A DNA stretch of 64,000 bases from Clostridiales bacterium. Its GTDB lineage: Bacteria > Bacillota_A > Clostridia > Saccharofermentanales > Saccharofermentanaceae. The position numbers and the translations under genes were made by a program. Positions within the stretch are counted from its first letter, which is position 1. Every line of letters starts with the position of its first letter. The stretch covers positions 17,696-81,695 of the forward strand of contig JAGCGE010000226.1 of assembly GCA_017649745.1 (NCBI GenBank), written 5' to 3'. The notes under the pieces were generated by a model, which saw nothing but the letters and a program-made list of their open reading frames with translations, was not told the origin of the DNA and searched no databases. Below, piece after piece: positions 23,754 to 30,556 of the stretch.

Positions 23754-24997
23754 TACTTCTTGTCGGCAATCTTCTCGGTAATACCAAGAAGCATGTTAAG
23801 ACCTACGGCATCCATTGCTGCACCATTGCCATTGGAACTTCCCATCATAACTTCAGGAACCCAACGAACATTGGACTTAGAAAGAGCTTCAGCGACACCA
23901 ACCTGAGTCTTATATTTCCACTCAGCGGCTTCCTGAGGAGTCAGACCTGCAGCAACCTTAAGTCTATTGGCTTCAGCTTCGGCCTGACCTTCAGCAACGA
24001 TACGTTTCTTATCAAACTCTGCCTTCTCAGCAGCAAGTTTAGAAACTTCACGTTCCTGTTCAGCCTTGGTAACCTCAACAGCCTTAATCTTTTCCTGTTC
24101 CCACTTAGCCTTTTCAGCAGCAGCCTTACCCTCTTCAGTAATCTGAACGGTACGCTGAATTGCCTCAAGAGACTTAGTCTTAGCAGTGATTACAGCTAGA
24201 TTAGCAGACTTCTGGGCATCAATCTGATCCTGAGTGGCCCTATCATATTTGATATCAATGATAGATACCAGACCGCTTGTAATGCCATACATAGAGAAAG
24301 GAGAAACTTCCTGTCGAGCATAACCACCAACAGAATTGGGATCACTAATAATCTCTGCACGAACACGAGTTTCCTTGTCACCAGTAAGTTCATTGATTAC
24401 TTCTTCCTTAATCGAACGAGTCTTATAAACACCGTTGTTAAGCTGATCAGTAATGTAAGAAATCAAATCGGTTCTAGTCTCAGAAACCGATTCAAGACTT
24501 GACATCAGAGGACCACAAGCAGTAACGACCTTGTACAAAGTAGGACGAACTAGATTGTTGATAAGCGCTTCCTCACTACCGAAATCTCGCTGAATCTTCT
24601 CCATATTCTGAGAATCGTTAGGAAGGACCACTCGGAATGAACCAACAATCATTCCACGACCCTTATCATTGAAGGTCAACGCAGCAGCAGGATTCTTTCC
24701 TTCAGCAACATAGCCGTTCTCATCTTTGCGGAGCTCAGAGAACTCTACCTGAGAAGTCTTGTTGTACACGGAAAGATTTCCGAATAACTGCCACTGAAGT
24801 CCACCGTCTGTCCACACGTGATACTTACCGCTAATGGGCATCTGACAGACATAGTTCTTGGATTTGTTCGCATCCTCTGCGATCTTAGGGATAAACAGAA
24901 GAACGAAAATAGCAATAGCTGCTACAATGATGCCCCAAAGGGTCTTACGGGAGACTTTAATCGGCTGTCTCGTTGCCGTTTCGCGAAAGTTCGCCAT
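23753..24997 (-). CDS. SPFH/band-7 (prohibitin-like) membrane protein, 414 aa
   Basis: Start MANFRETATRQPIKVSRKT at 24997. One transmembrane helix at about residues 22-40 (IIVAAIAIFVLLFI), a band-7 domain, and a long alanine/glutamate/lysine coiled coil at about 260-360 (AAEKAKWEQEKIKAVEV, EFDKKRIVAEGQAEAEA). SPFH proteins form ring scaffolds in membranes and regulate proteases. The neighbouring small membrane proteins, and the ClpP elsewhere, are possible partners. GC-rich compared with flanks. A role in host membrane stability or phage exclusion is inference. Confidence 0.9.
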   Translation of the reverse strand: MANFRETATRQPIKVSRKTLWGIIVAAIAIFVLLFIPKIAEDANKSKNYVCQMPISGKYHVWTDGGLQWQLFGNLSVYNKTSQVEFSELRKDENGYVAEGKNPAAALTFNDKGRGMIVGSFRVVLPNDSQNMEKIQRDFGSEEALINNLVRPTLYKVVTACGPLMSSLESVSETRTDLISYITDQLNNGVYKTRSIKEEVINELTGDKETRVRAEIISDPNSVGGYARQEVSPFSMYGITSGLVSIIDIKYDRATQDQIDAQKSANLAVITAKTKSLEAIQRTVQITEEGKAAAEKAKWEQEKIKAVEVTKAEQEREVSKLAAEKAEFDKKRIVAEGQAEAEANRLKVAAGLTPQEAAEWKYKTQVGVAEALSKSNVRWVPEVMMGSSNGNGAAMDAVGLNMLLGITEKIADKK

Positions 24998-25208
24998 TGT
25001 CTTTTGATTTAAAAGGTTTAACAAGTTTTGATTTTTCCTTTCTCGGTTCTTCCTTGTCAGAAGCTAACCAATAATAAAACGGGATATACATCCTGCTGGG
25101 TTTAAGTTTTCTATTAGTAAACTGAATAAGCCCAGCAGTCTGAGCAATCAGCATTACATAATAGACAAACGCTAGTATTACTACTAGGAATACAAGTAAT
25201 CTCCACAT
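24957..25208 (-). CDS. small membrane protein, 83 aa
   Basis: MWRLLVFLVVILAFVYYVML forms one strong transmembrane helix, followed by a basic segment and PFYYWLASDKEEPRKEKSK. Its 3' end overlaps the SPFH start by 41 bases, pointing to coupled synthesis. Confidence 0.65.
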   Translation of the reverse strand: MWRLLVFLVVILAFVYYVMLIAQTAGLIQFTNRKLKPSRMYIPFYYWLASDKEEPRKEKSKLVKPFKSKDNGELSRNGNETAD

Positions 25209-25209
25209 A

Positions 25210-25557
25210 TTAATTTATAGGTTTTGATAGAAAATCTCCAATGTTGTGTAATAGATTACAGAACCAATCGTCCTTCGCTTGAAGTTCAACACCATCGTAC
25301 ACTTCGTCCATTGCCGATAAATAAATCCAAAATATAGCAATAGAACCTATGATATTAAGTACCGGTACGAATAAAGTTGCAAGAATAACAAGTATAAGCC
25401 ATATAGGGATTGGTAATTTTTCATAAGTTGTTTCACCAAGCCTTCTACTGTAATAGTCTACTCGTTCCACTTTCTTAACAACCGTGTAATTAAGAAAAAT
25501 AGCCCAAATACAGTAAATCACAACTGAGATGAGAATCAGCCAAATTTTCCAGTTCAT
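25210..25557 (-). CDS. membrane protein, 115 aa
   Basis: Two transmembrane helices (about residues 5-23 and 52-82), a basic loop KKVERVDYYSRRLG between them and a soluble C-terminus. First gene of the four-gene membrane cluster with SPFH. Function unknown. Confidence 0.65.
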   Translation of the reverse strand: MNWKIWLILISVVIYCIWAIFLNYTVVKKVERVDYYSRRLGETTYEKLPIPIWLILVILATLFVPVLNIIGSIAIFWIYLSAMDEVYDGVELQAKDDWFCNLLHNIGDFLSKPIN

Positions 25558-25717
25558 AATTAAAAAGATTAAAAATTCTAACTTAACGAAAATTAAAAAG
25601 AGAAATTTGTTAAAAATGGAGCCAGTATTAGACCATCTGGCAAGGTTTTAAAATATGTTTTCAGTCATAATTTTTTAAGAAGTATCTCTTTTTATGACAG
25701 TTAAGAGAGAATTAACG
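25558..25717. promoter_or_regulatory. 160-bp AT-rich spacer, likely promoter
   Basis: No ORF or hairpin. Very AT-rich upstream of the SPFH cluster on the minus strand; a promoter is expected here but no motif could be fixed with confidence. Confidence 0.35.
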
Positions 25718-25791
25718 TCGGGGTGATACGACTCGAACGTACGACCCCCTGCTCCCAAAGCAGGTGTTCTAGCCAACTGAACTACACCCCG
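25718..25791 (-). tRNA. tRNA-Pro (anticodon UGG)
   Basis: Acceptor CGGGGTG/CACCCCG, anticodon stem CCTGC/GCAGG with TTTGGGA, T-loop TTCGAGT. Confidence 0.93.
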
Positions 25792-25797
25792 AGTTTA

Positions 25798-25968
25798 TTA
25801 AATAAACATGTCTTCTGTTTTAGCAATTGAATCGTATATCTTACGAAGAAGTTTGTATTCTTCGGATTCAGGATTCGATTCCAAAGAACGAACGGTTGCA
25901 GAATCGATAATTTGTCTACATTCGTCCAAATGTTCTTTCAGTTTTAAAAATGCAAACGCAGAACTCAT
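25798..25968 (-). CDS. hypothetical protein, 56 aa
   Basis: ATG at 25968 overlaps the upstream TAA. MSSAFAFLKLKEHLDECRQI is a helical, charged protein ending AKTEDMFI. Too short for family recognition. Confidence 0.6.
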   Translation of the reverse strand: MSSAFAFLKLKEHLDECRQIIDSATVRSLESNPESEEYKLLRKIYDSIAKTEDMFI

Positions 25969-26153
25969 TACCAAAAAAGTTTTTGTTTTCTGAATAAATT
26001 AATAGCCTTTTTAGTTGGCATACCCATGTGCCAGAAATAAGATCTTAGGGCACGAACAAAGTTATTACCACAATAGTCCACACACCCTAACTTAGAATCA
26101 AAAATCGTCCAACCTTTAGAAGAACGTTTAAATGAATAGTATAAATATTTCAT
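25968..26153 (-). CDS. hypothetical protein, 61 aa
   Basis: MKYLYYSFKRSSKGWTIFDS: basic, aromatic-rich, with CVDYC. Coupled to the following gene. Unrecognised. Confidence 0.55.
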   Translation of the reverse strand: MKYLYYSFKRSSKGWTIFDSKLGCVDYCGNNFVRALRSYFWHMGMPTKKAINLFRKQKLFW

Positions 26154-26163
26154 AGTTGATTTG

Positions 26164-26237
26164 AGCCGAATGAGGGATTCGAACCCACGACCCCGAGATT
26201 ACAAATCACGTGCTCTGGCCAGCTGAGCTAATTCGGC
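26164..26237 (-). tRNA. tRNA-Thr (anticodon UGU)
   Basis: Acceptor GCCGAAT/ATTCGGC, anticodon loop TTTGTAA with one mismatch in its stem, T-arm GTGGG-TTCGAAT-CCCTC. Confidence 0.88.
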
Positions 26238-26254
26238 TTTTGTTAATAATTATT

Positions 26255-26536
26255 TTATATTTCTCTACTTATATCAATGTTGTTTTCAAGAAAAGCTATA
26301 GCAATAGATTCTTCACAAGTGATTATATCAATTCCACGCTCTATAAAAGGCATAGTTTTAATGTTTTCAGGAAGAAAGAGTACAAATACTTTAGAAGTAA
26401 GTCTACTAATACATTTAACACATATCATCCTATCTCTTTGTTCTGCTGTATTAGTAACTTTTTCTACTTCTAAAATATCAAGAAAACAACCATGAACAAC
26501 ATATACTATATCTCCTACTTGCAATTCATTACTCAT
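26255..26536 (-). CDS. hypothetical protein, 93 aa
   Basis: MSNELQVGDIVYVVHGCFLD begins a small beta-barrel-like protein (VGDIVYVV, CVKCISRL). Overlaps the upstream gene by 8 bases. Function unknown. Confidence 0.6.
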   Translation of the reverse strand: MSNELQVGDIVYVVHGCFLDILEVEKVTNTAEQRDRMICVKCISRLTSKVFVLFLPENIKTMPFIERGIDIITCEESIAIAFLENNIDISREI

Positions 26537-26783
26537 TTACTAATTTATCAAAATCAAAACACGCTTTTCCAAAAGGTCTGAGAGAACCTTTCCATATTAA
26601 ACACGCTGTTGCTTCGTTTAAATCTTTTCCTTTTAATATAGTAAATCCCTCAAAACATCCTACAATTGGAAAAACTGTATATTGAACAAGGTCGTGTTCT
26701 TGTAATTCGTTAACAGATTTTATTTCTCCATAATATACAAAATCTGTTTCTTCTTCTTTTATCCAAATGTATTGTTCTTTCAT
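26529..26783 (-). CDS. hypothetical protein, 84 aa
   Basis: MKEQYIWIKEEETDFVYYGE: beta-rich acidic protein with FTILKGKDLNEATACLIWKG. Follows tRNA-Glu on the genome and precedes the 93-aa gene. Unrecognised. Confidence 0.6.
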   Translation of the reverse strand: MKEQYIWIKEEETDFVYYGEIKSVNELQEHDLVQYTVFPIVGCFEGFTILKGKDLNEATACLIWKGSLRPFGKACFDFDKLVNE

Positions 26784-26797
26784 AATAATAATTTTAG

Positions 26798-26869
26798 TAC
26801 TGGGTAGGAGAATCGAACTCCTATTACAAGAATGAAAATCTTGGGTACTAGCCGTTATACGAACCCAGC
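26798..26869 (-). tRNA. tRNA-Glu (anticodon UUC)
   Basis: Acceptor GCTGGGT/ACCCAGT, Glu-type TCGTATAACGG D-region, anticodon stem CAAGA/TCTTG with TTTTCAT, T-arm AGGAG-TTCGATT-CTCCT. Confidence 0.92.
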
Positions 26870-26875
26870 ATATGG

Positions 26876-26949
26876 TGGAATAACTAAGAGTTGAACTTAG
26901 GACCTTTACATTATCAGTGTAATGCTCTAACCAACTGAGCTATTATTCC
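26876..26949 (-). tRNA. tRNA-Ile (anticodon GAU)
   Basis: Acceptor GGAATAA/TTATTCC, anticodon stem TTACA/TGTAA with CTGATAA, T-loop TTCAACT. A second tRNA-Ile(GAU) is at 43821. Confidence 0.93.
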
Positions 26950-26953
26950 ATAA

Positions 26954-27069
26954 AAGTACGTAAGTGAACTGTAGCTTAGCTGGGCGTATTTGCCTCACTC
27001 TTCCCAGCAACGCCTTTTCATTACAGCTCCAATTAACACCCTTAGCAACCGAGGCGACTCTACGTACTT
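26954..27069 (-). ncRNA. inverted-repeat-bounded RNA module between tRNA-Ile and tRNA-Asp
   Basis: AAGTACGTA/TACGTACTT (9 bp) enclose about 98 nt. The 5' part GAGTCGCCT...AAGGGTG matches GAGTCGTCT...AAGGGTG in the module at 28490-28626, so the two are related RNAs. No ORF and no tRNA cloverleaf. Confidence 0.5.
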
Positions 27070-27075
27070 ATTTAG

Positions 27076-27152
27076 CAGTGCGTACCGGACTCGAACCGGC
27101 GACCACTTGAGTGACAGTCAAGTATTCTAACCAAAACTGAACTAACGCACTA
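27076..27152 (-). tRNA. tRNA-Asp (anticodon GUC)
   Basis: Acceptor AGTGCGT/ACGCACT, discriminator G, anticodon stem CTTGA/TCAAG with CTGTCAC, T-arm GCCGG-TTCGAGT-CCGGT. Confidence 0.93.
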
Positions 27153-27158
27153 TAAGGC

Positions 27159-27294
27159 GGGGATGGTTGGACTTGAACCAACATACAATTGAACCAAAAA
27201 CAATTTGCTAAACCTTCGAAGTAACTCTTACCGATGACATCCGGTGAAGGAGAATATTCAGAAGAGGTAAATTCTTTTATTTGCATACATCCCC
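27159..27294 (-). tRNA. tRNA (probably Gln, UUG) with about 60-nt insertion in the D-loop
   Basis: Perfect acceptor GGGGATG/CATCCCC, discriminator G, T-arm GTTGG-TTCAAGT-CCAAC, and anticodon arm ATTG.T-TTTTGGT-T.CAAT suggesting UUG. The D-loop is split: TGCAAAT, then about 60 extra nucleotides ending in ATGTCATCGGTAAGAG and TTACTTCG, then AAGGTTTAGCA. The insert folds as TTTACC/GGTAAG with an inner TGAA/TTCA hairpin. It is either a small intron or an expansion; its 3' part matches the stalked tRNA-like RNAs. Confidence 0.65.
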
Positions 27295-27300
27295 ATATAG

Positions 27301-27375
27301 TTGCGCGGGTGAGACTCGAACTCACGTAATTTGGCTTATGAGACCAAGCTGGATCCACCTCCAGTCCACCGCACA
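27301..27375 (-). tRNA. tRNA-Met-type (anticodon CAU)
   Basis: Acceptor TGTGCGG/CCGCGCA with one wobble, D-stem CTGG/CCAG, anticodon loop CTCATAA, T-arm GTGAG-TTCGAGT-CTCAC. Could be elongator Met or the Ile tRNA modified at C34. Confidence 0.88.
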
Positions 27376-27387
27376 ATTTAATAAATC

Positions 27388-27527
27388 AAAGAACGAAAAC
27401 TAGTAAACCTGAAAATACGTTAACAAATTACTAGTTTGTCGCCTATACCATTCGGCTAATCTCCCATGGAGGGAAATATGGGAGTCGAACCCACAATACG
27501 AAGTAAGGCTTACTATGACAGTTCTTT
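27388..27527 (-). ncRNA. stalked, circularly permuted tRNA-like RNA (anticodon AGU if a tRNA)
   Basis: 5' to 3' on the minus strand: closing stem AAAGAAC, TGTCAT, stem AGTAAGC, CTTACTTCG, then a T-arm (TGGG-TTCGACT-CCCA) and acceptor 3' strand ATTTCCC, five bases, acceptor 5' strand GGGAGAT, TA, D-arm GCC..GGC, anticodon arm ACAAA-CTAGTAA-TTTGT, then GTTTACT and GTTCTTT closing both stems. Acceptor strands pair over 7 bp. The 3' half precedes the 5' half, with the break in the variable loop. Confidence 0.65.
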
Positions 27528-27533
27528 GTATAT

Positions 27534-27902
27534 TTATGTTATAATAAAATCAAATTTATTCTTACCGATTTTAATAACTGCTATTTTCCATTCTCCAAGA
27601 GTTATCCATTCAATATCTTTCACTTTTAAATCTTGAGACGGAACTTTGTTATTAATCTTAATTCCACCACCTTTTATTAGTTTTCTTATTTCCGATTTAC
27701 TTAATTCAAGTATTTCAGAAGAAAAATCAATAAAGGTTATTTCTGGATCATCATTAAAGTCTGGATCAAAAATTCTTCTTGTTTGTTTCTGAATATTTGG
27801 ACCCAATACAAAAATAAAAATACCCAAAAATTCATCCCAAGTTAAGAAATCAAGTTTTGATAACTTTATATAAGAATTTTCTATTATTTCTACAAAATTC
27901 AT
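27534..27902 (-). CDS. S4-like RNA-binding domain protein, 122 aa
   Basis: The C-terminal half LSKSEIRKLIKGGGIKINNKVP...LKVKDIEW matches the S4 fold as found at the C-terminus of tyrosyl-tRNA synthetase (LxxSKSEARRLIxQGGVxINGxxV). No catalytic synthetase domain is present. S4 domains bind structured RNA, and TyrRS C-terminal domains assist group I intron splicing in fungal mitochondria. Located between the permuted tRNA-like RNA and tRNA-Asn, so a role with these RNAs is an attractive inference. Confidence 0.7.
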   Translation of the reverse strand: MNFVEIIENSYIKLSKLDFLTWDEFLGIFIFVLGPNIQKQTRRIFDPDFNDDPEITFIDFSSEILELSKSEIRKLIKGGGIKINNKVPSQDLKVKDIEWITLGEWKIAVIKIGKNKFDFIIT

Positions 27903-27933
27903 ACCAAATAAATTAGTGGTTATTAAACCTTAG

Positions 27934-28005
27934 CGGGAATACATAGATTCGAACTATGATACTCACATTAACAGTGTGAAGTCCTTACCATTGGACGATA
28001 TTCCC
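27934..28005 (-). tRNA. tRNA-Asn (anticodon GUU)
   Basis: Acceptor GGGAATA/TATTCCC, discriminator G, anticodon stem TCACA/TGTGA with CTGTTAA, T-loop TTCGAAT. Confidence 0.93.
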
Positions 28006-28012
28006 ATTAAAA

Positions 28013-28390
28013 TTATTCTTCATTATTTATAATATTAGAAAGATCTATGAGTCCAGCATGTATTTCTCTATGACAATTTGCACAAACCATAATACATTTA
28101 TCAAGTTCTTGTTTTACACTTTCTCAAGATCTAGTATATCCTTTTGCTGCAATTCCAAAATCTTTTTCAGATGGATTTAAATGATGAAACTCTAAAGCAC
28201 CGTTACATTTATCATATCCACAAATTTGACATTTACCACCTTTATATTTAATTGCATCTTCTTTTAATTTTTCTCTCTTACGTTGTACAGCTTCAGATCT
28301 ACACTTTTTACAACGTCAACGACCAGAACAATCTTTAATATGTTCTGTTTCACCGTGTTTTTTACAATTTTTTATCTGTGTTTCAACCAT
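28013..28390 (-). CDS. HNH endonuclease, 125 aa, two in-frame UGA=Trp codons
   Basis: Frame runs from ATG 28390 to TAA 28013 if two TGA codons are Trp (SGR-W-RC and TRS-W-ESV). Zinc-binding pairs CKKC, CQIC.YDKC, catalytic FHHLNP and the end MVCANCHREIH form a canonical HNH nuclease; the second UGA sits at the usually conserved Trp of RSWexxxxELDKC. Free-standing HNH genes in phage tRNA clusters often act as homing nucleases that spread introns or neighbouring DNA. No intron surrounds it. Confidence 0.88.
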
Positions 28391-28408
28391 AATTAAAATT
28401 TAAATTTG

Positions 28409-28481
28409 TGGAGAATAGGGAATTCGAATCCCTGACCCTAACATTGCAAATGTTATGCTCTACCAGCTGAGCTAATTCCCC
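28409..28481 (-). tRNA. tRNA-Ala (anticodon UGC)
   Basis: Acceptor GGGGAAT/ATTCTCC, anticodon stem TAACA/TGTTA with TTTGCAA, T-arm CAGGG-ATTCGAAT region intact. Confidence 0.92.
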
Positions 28482-28489
28482 GTTTTAAA

Positions 28490-28626
28490 AATGATGTCTT
28501 CCGGACAGTAATGCGCACTCGTGTTTTACCCGGATGGTATCTGTCATGTTCCAATCTCAGGTGCTTCTCAGCGGAAAGCGCTTTTCCGTATGCACACCCT
28601 TCTTCATTAGACGACTCGACATCATT
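28490..28626 (-). ncRNA. inverted-repeat-bounded RNA module
   Basis: AATGATGTC/GACATCATT (9 bp) close a 137-nt element containing GGAAAAGCGCTTTCC (hairpin) and GAGTCGTCT...AAGGGTG, shared with the module at 26954. Lies directly before the tRNA-like module at 28635. No ORF. Confidence 0.5.
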
Positions 28627-28634
28627 AAAAGAAA

Positions 28635-28764
28635 GAATCCAAGAAAGTAGATAAAAGATATTTAATGTAAATACGAGACTTGAACTCGTGTCTCAATAGT
28701 TGCAGTATTGTGCTGTATCCACTTAGCTAATTTACGAAGTAACTTTTATCTTGACATTGGATTC
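28635..28764 (-). ncRNA. tRNA-Cys-like RNA on a two-part stalk
   Basis: Closing stem GAATCCAA/TTGGATTC, then ATGTCA, stem AGATAAAAG/CTTTTATCT (9 bp), TTACTTC, then a cloverleaf at 28665-28736: acceptor GTAAAT/ATTTAC (6 bp), D-arm, anticodon stem CAATA/TATTG with CTGCAAC (GCA), T-arm ACGAG-TTCAAGT-CTCGT, discriminator U. The acceptor continues into the stalk, unlike ordinary tRNA genes. A normal tRNA-Cys exists at 18562. Confidence 0.65.
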
Positions 28765-28774
28765 TATACTTTAG

Positions 28775-29977
28775 CTACATTAAATAGTCATAATTGACAA
28801 ACTTTCTTTCCTTATACAAGGAAGGTTTTTCGTCTGGATTCGTAATGAAATAGAATCCAAAATATGATTCATTTAATGTAACAACAACTTTCTTTTCTCT
28901 GTCTACAGCAATAACTGTTTCTCCATCAAATTCATCCTTGTTCGGAATGAGTTTGTCCCAAGCCTTATCTACATCATCTATTGTGCAACGATCCATGGAT
29001 GCTTCATAACGAGATAGTGCATTGAATTCTTCAATCACTTTCTTTCTCTCAGAATCATTCTTACACATAGATAATGCGACATCCCGCTCTTGACTAAGTT
29101 GCCATCTCTTGTCATATCTTCCAGCTTCATCGATAAACTTGTTCACATTATAATGAACTTTATCTACAATACTGGTATTGATATAACCTCTGATAACACG
29201 ATAGTTATATACTGCCGTAGATACATTGAAGCTCTTCTTAATCTTCAAGAATTGCTCCATTCCGTGAATGTTAACTTCTTCAACAATAGACTTAAGAATA
29301 TCTATAGTTGAAATTGTCAGAGTATCAACATAATCCATAAGTTCCTTCTTAAAGGACTTATCTTTCAGATTATCTTCAAGATACTCATCCACAATCTCTT
29401 TTTCAAGATTGCCAAACTCTCTCACATACCTGATTCTAGACGGTCTACTCAATAGGTTTTCGTTAACCGTTAGATCATTAGTAGTTAATAGGAATATTCT
29501 ACGATACTCTGAGGTATAAACCCCATCCATAAACTGTAGAATAGAGCAATCTCTTTCATTAAATTGCTTTTCAAACTCATCAAAGAAGAAAATACAATCA
29601 AAATTGAAAGAAGAAAGATAAGATATCTGTCCATCATTGTTATCTCCCATGGATTTAACAATAATAACAGGAAGGTTCAATTCGTTAGCCAGTATCTTAG
29701 CACTTACTGACTTACCAGTACCTCTGGTACCATTGAACAATACACCTATATTGCCATTAAGTGCTTTATAGGTATTTTTTACATGGTCTAAGAACTCTCT
29801 CTGAAGATGGTAGACCTTGTAAGGGAATACAAATGAATCAGCCGTTCTTTGTAACGACCATCCACTTAAATCTAATTGAACTTCATAAATTCCTGGAGGA
29901 ACTGTTGGAATATTTACAATATCCCCTTCCATCCTTCTATATGAAGATCCAGTATTAATCCAACTTATTCTTGGCAT
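28775..29977 (-). CDS. AAA+ ATPase, 400 aa
   Basis: Walker A GVLFNGTRGTGKSVSAKIL at about residues 78-96, Walker B FDCIFFFDEFEKQF at about 129-142, sensor 1 FLLTTNDLTV and arginine region LLSRPSRIRYVREFG. The N-terminal 70 residues form a beta domain. This is a BCS1/CDC48-like AAA protein, AT-rich unlike the ATPase at 14774, so the two are not a recent duplicate. Possible unfoldase or remodelling factor for protein or RNP complexes. Confidence 0.88.
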   Translation of the reverse strand: MPRISWINTGSSYRRMEGDIVNIPTVPPGIYEVQLDLSGWSLQRTADSFVFPYKVYHLQREFLDHVKNTYKALNGNIGVLFNGTRGTGKSVSAKILANELNLPVIIVKSMGDNNDGQISYLSSFNFDCIFFFDEFEKQFNERDCSILQFMDGVYTSEYRRIFLLTTNDLTVNENLLSRPSRIRYVREFGNLEKEIVDEYLEDNLKDKSFKKELMDYVDTLTISTIDILKSIVEEVNIHGMEQFLKIKKSFNVSTAVYNYRVIRGYINTSIVDKVHYNVNKFIDEAGRYDKRWQLSQERDVALSMCKNDSERKKVIEEFNALSRYEASMDRCTIDDVDKAWDKLIPNKDEFDGETVIAVDREKKVVVTLNESYFGFYFITNPDEKPSLYKERKFVNYDYLM

Positions 29978-30012
29978 CTTTAATTTCTTTTTAATTTAAC
30001 AAAAGTAAATGG

Positions 30013-30087
30013 TGCAGAATGAGGGATTCGGACCCCCGACTTCGATCTTGTAAGGATCGCACTCTAAACCAGCTGAGTTAATTCTGC
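30013..30087 (-). tRNA. tRNA-Val (anticodon UAC)
   Basis: Acceptor GCAGAAT/ATTCTGC, anticodon stem CGATC/GATCG with CTTACAA, T-arm GGGGG-TCCGAAT-CCCTC. Confidence 0.92.
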
Positions 30088-30097
30088 ATTTAACGTC

Positions 30098-30293
30098 TTT
30101 TAAAATATCCCCAGAGACGTAACTGTGCCAACCTACGATTTGGAGGACGAAGTAAGCATGCATATAACTATATCTTTCAATAGCCGAAGCCTCAGCTTGT
30201 CCTATCTTCGATCCCTTGTACTTTGGGCTTATTAAATATTTTAAAACTTTGTGAGATAGCTTAGATGTTCTAAACCAACTGAGCTAATCCTGC
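30098..30293 (-). ncRNA. orphan tRNA 5'-half followed by inverted-repeat RNA module
   Basis: From 30293: GCAGGAT, TA, D-arm GCTCAGTTGG, GAAC, then no matching 3' half. Instead a module closed by TTTTAAAATAT/ATATTTTAAAA (30098-30108 and 30236-30246) follows, containing TTACTTCG at 30148-30155. The orphan acceptor could pair with the 3' acceptor of the adjacent tRNA-Val, so this may be a partial duplication, or one part of a split RNA. Confidence 0.45.
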
Positions 30294-30302
30294 ATTTTTA
30301 AA

Positions 30303-30533
30303 TTAAATTTTGTTAATATCAGATAAAAACTTCTTAAATGAAAAGAATCGGTTGATTTGCTTTGCACCATACTTCTTAAATAAAAGAATTACGAGTACAA
30401 CCGTATTTACAACAGGCAAAAAGAGTGCGCACAGTGCCCAGAACGTAGTATCAATCATTGAATCAACATAAACTGTGCCTAATCCAAATAAGCTAAAAAC
30501 GTAAACGGCTACAAAGATAATACCTAAAATCAT
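30303..30533 (-). CDS. membrane protein, 76 aa
   Basis: MILGIIFVAVYVFSLFGLGT: two transmembrane helices (residues about 2-20 and 32-52) and a basic C-terminus. Directly upstream of the orphan tRNA half. Unknown function. Confidence 0.65.
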   Translation of the reverse strand: MILGIIFVAVYVFSLFGLGTVYVDSMIDTTFWALCALFLPVVNTVVLVILLFKKYGAKQINRFFSFKKFLSDINKI

Positions 30534-30556
30534 AATTTCAAAATTTTTTTTGCGCT

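Noticed and set aside
27159..27294. tmRNA (GGGG-start acceptor, long insert, peptide-like frame)
   Set aside because: A proper anticodon arm is present, and there is no tag-like ORF ending near an Ala-Ala stop, no pseudoknots and no typical tmRNA length.
27068..27376. Minus-strand ORF of about 100 codons
   Set aside because: It crosses tRNA-Asp, the D-loop-insert tRNA and tRNA-Met; the apparent peptide is translated tRNA sequence.
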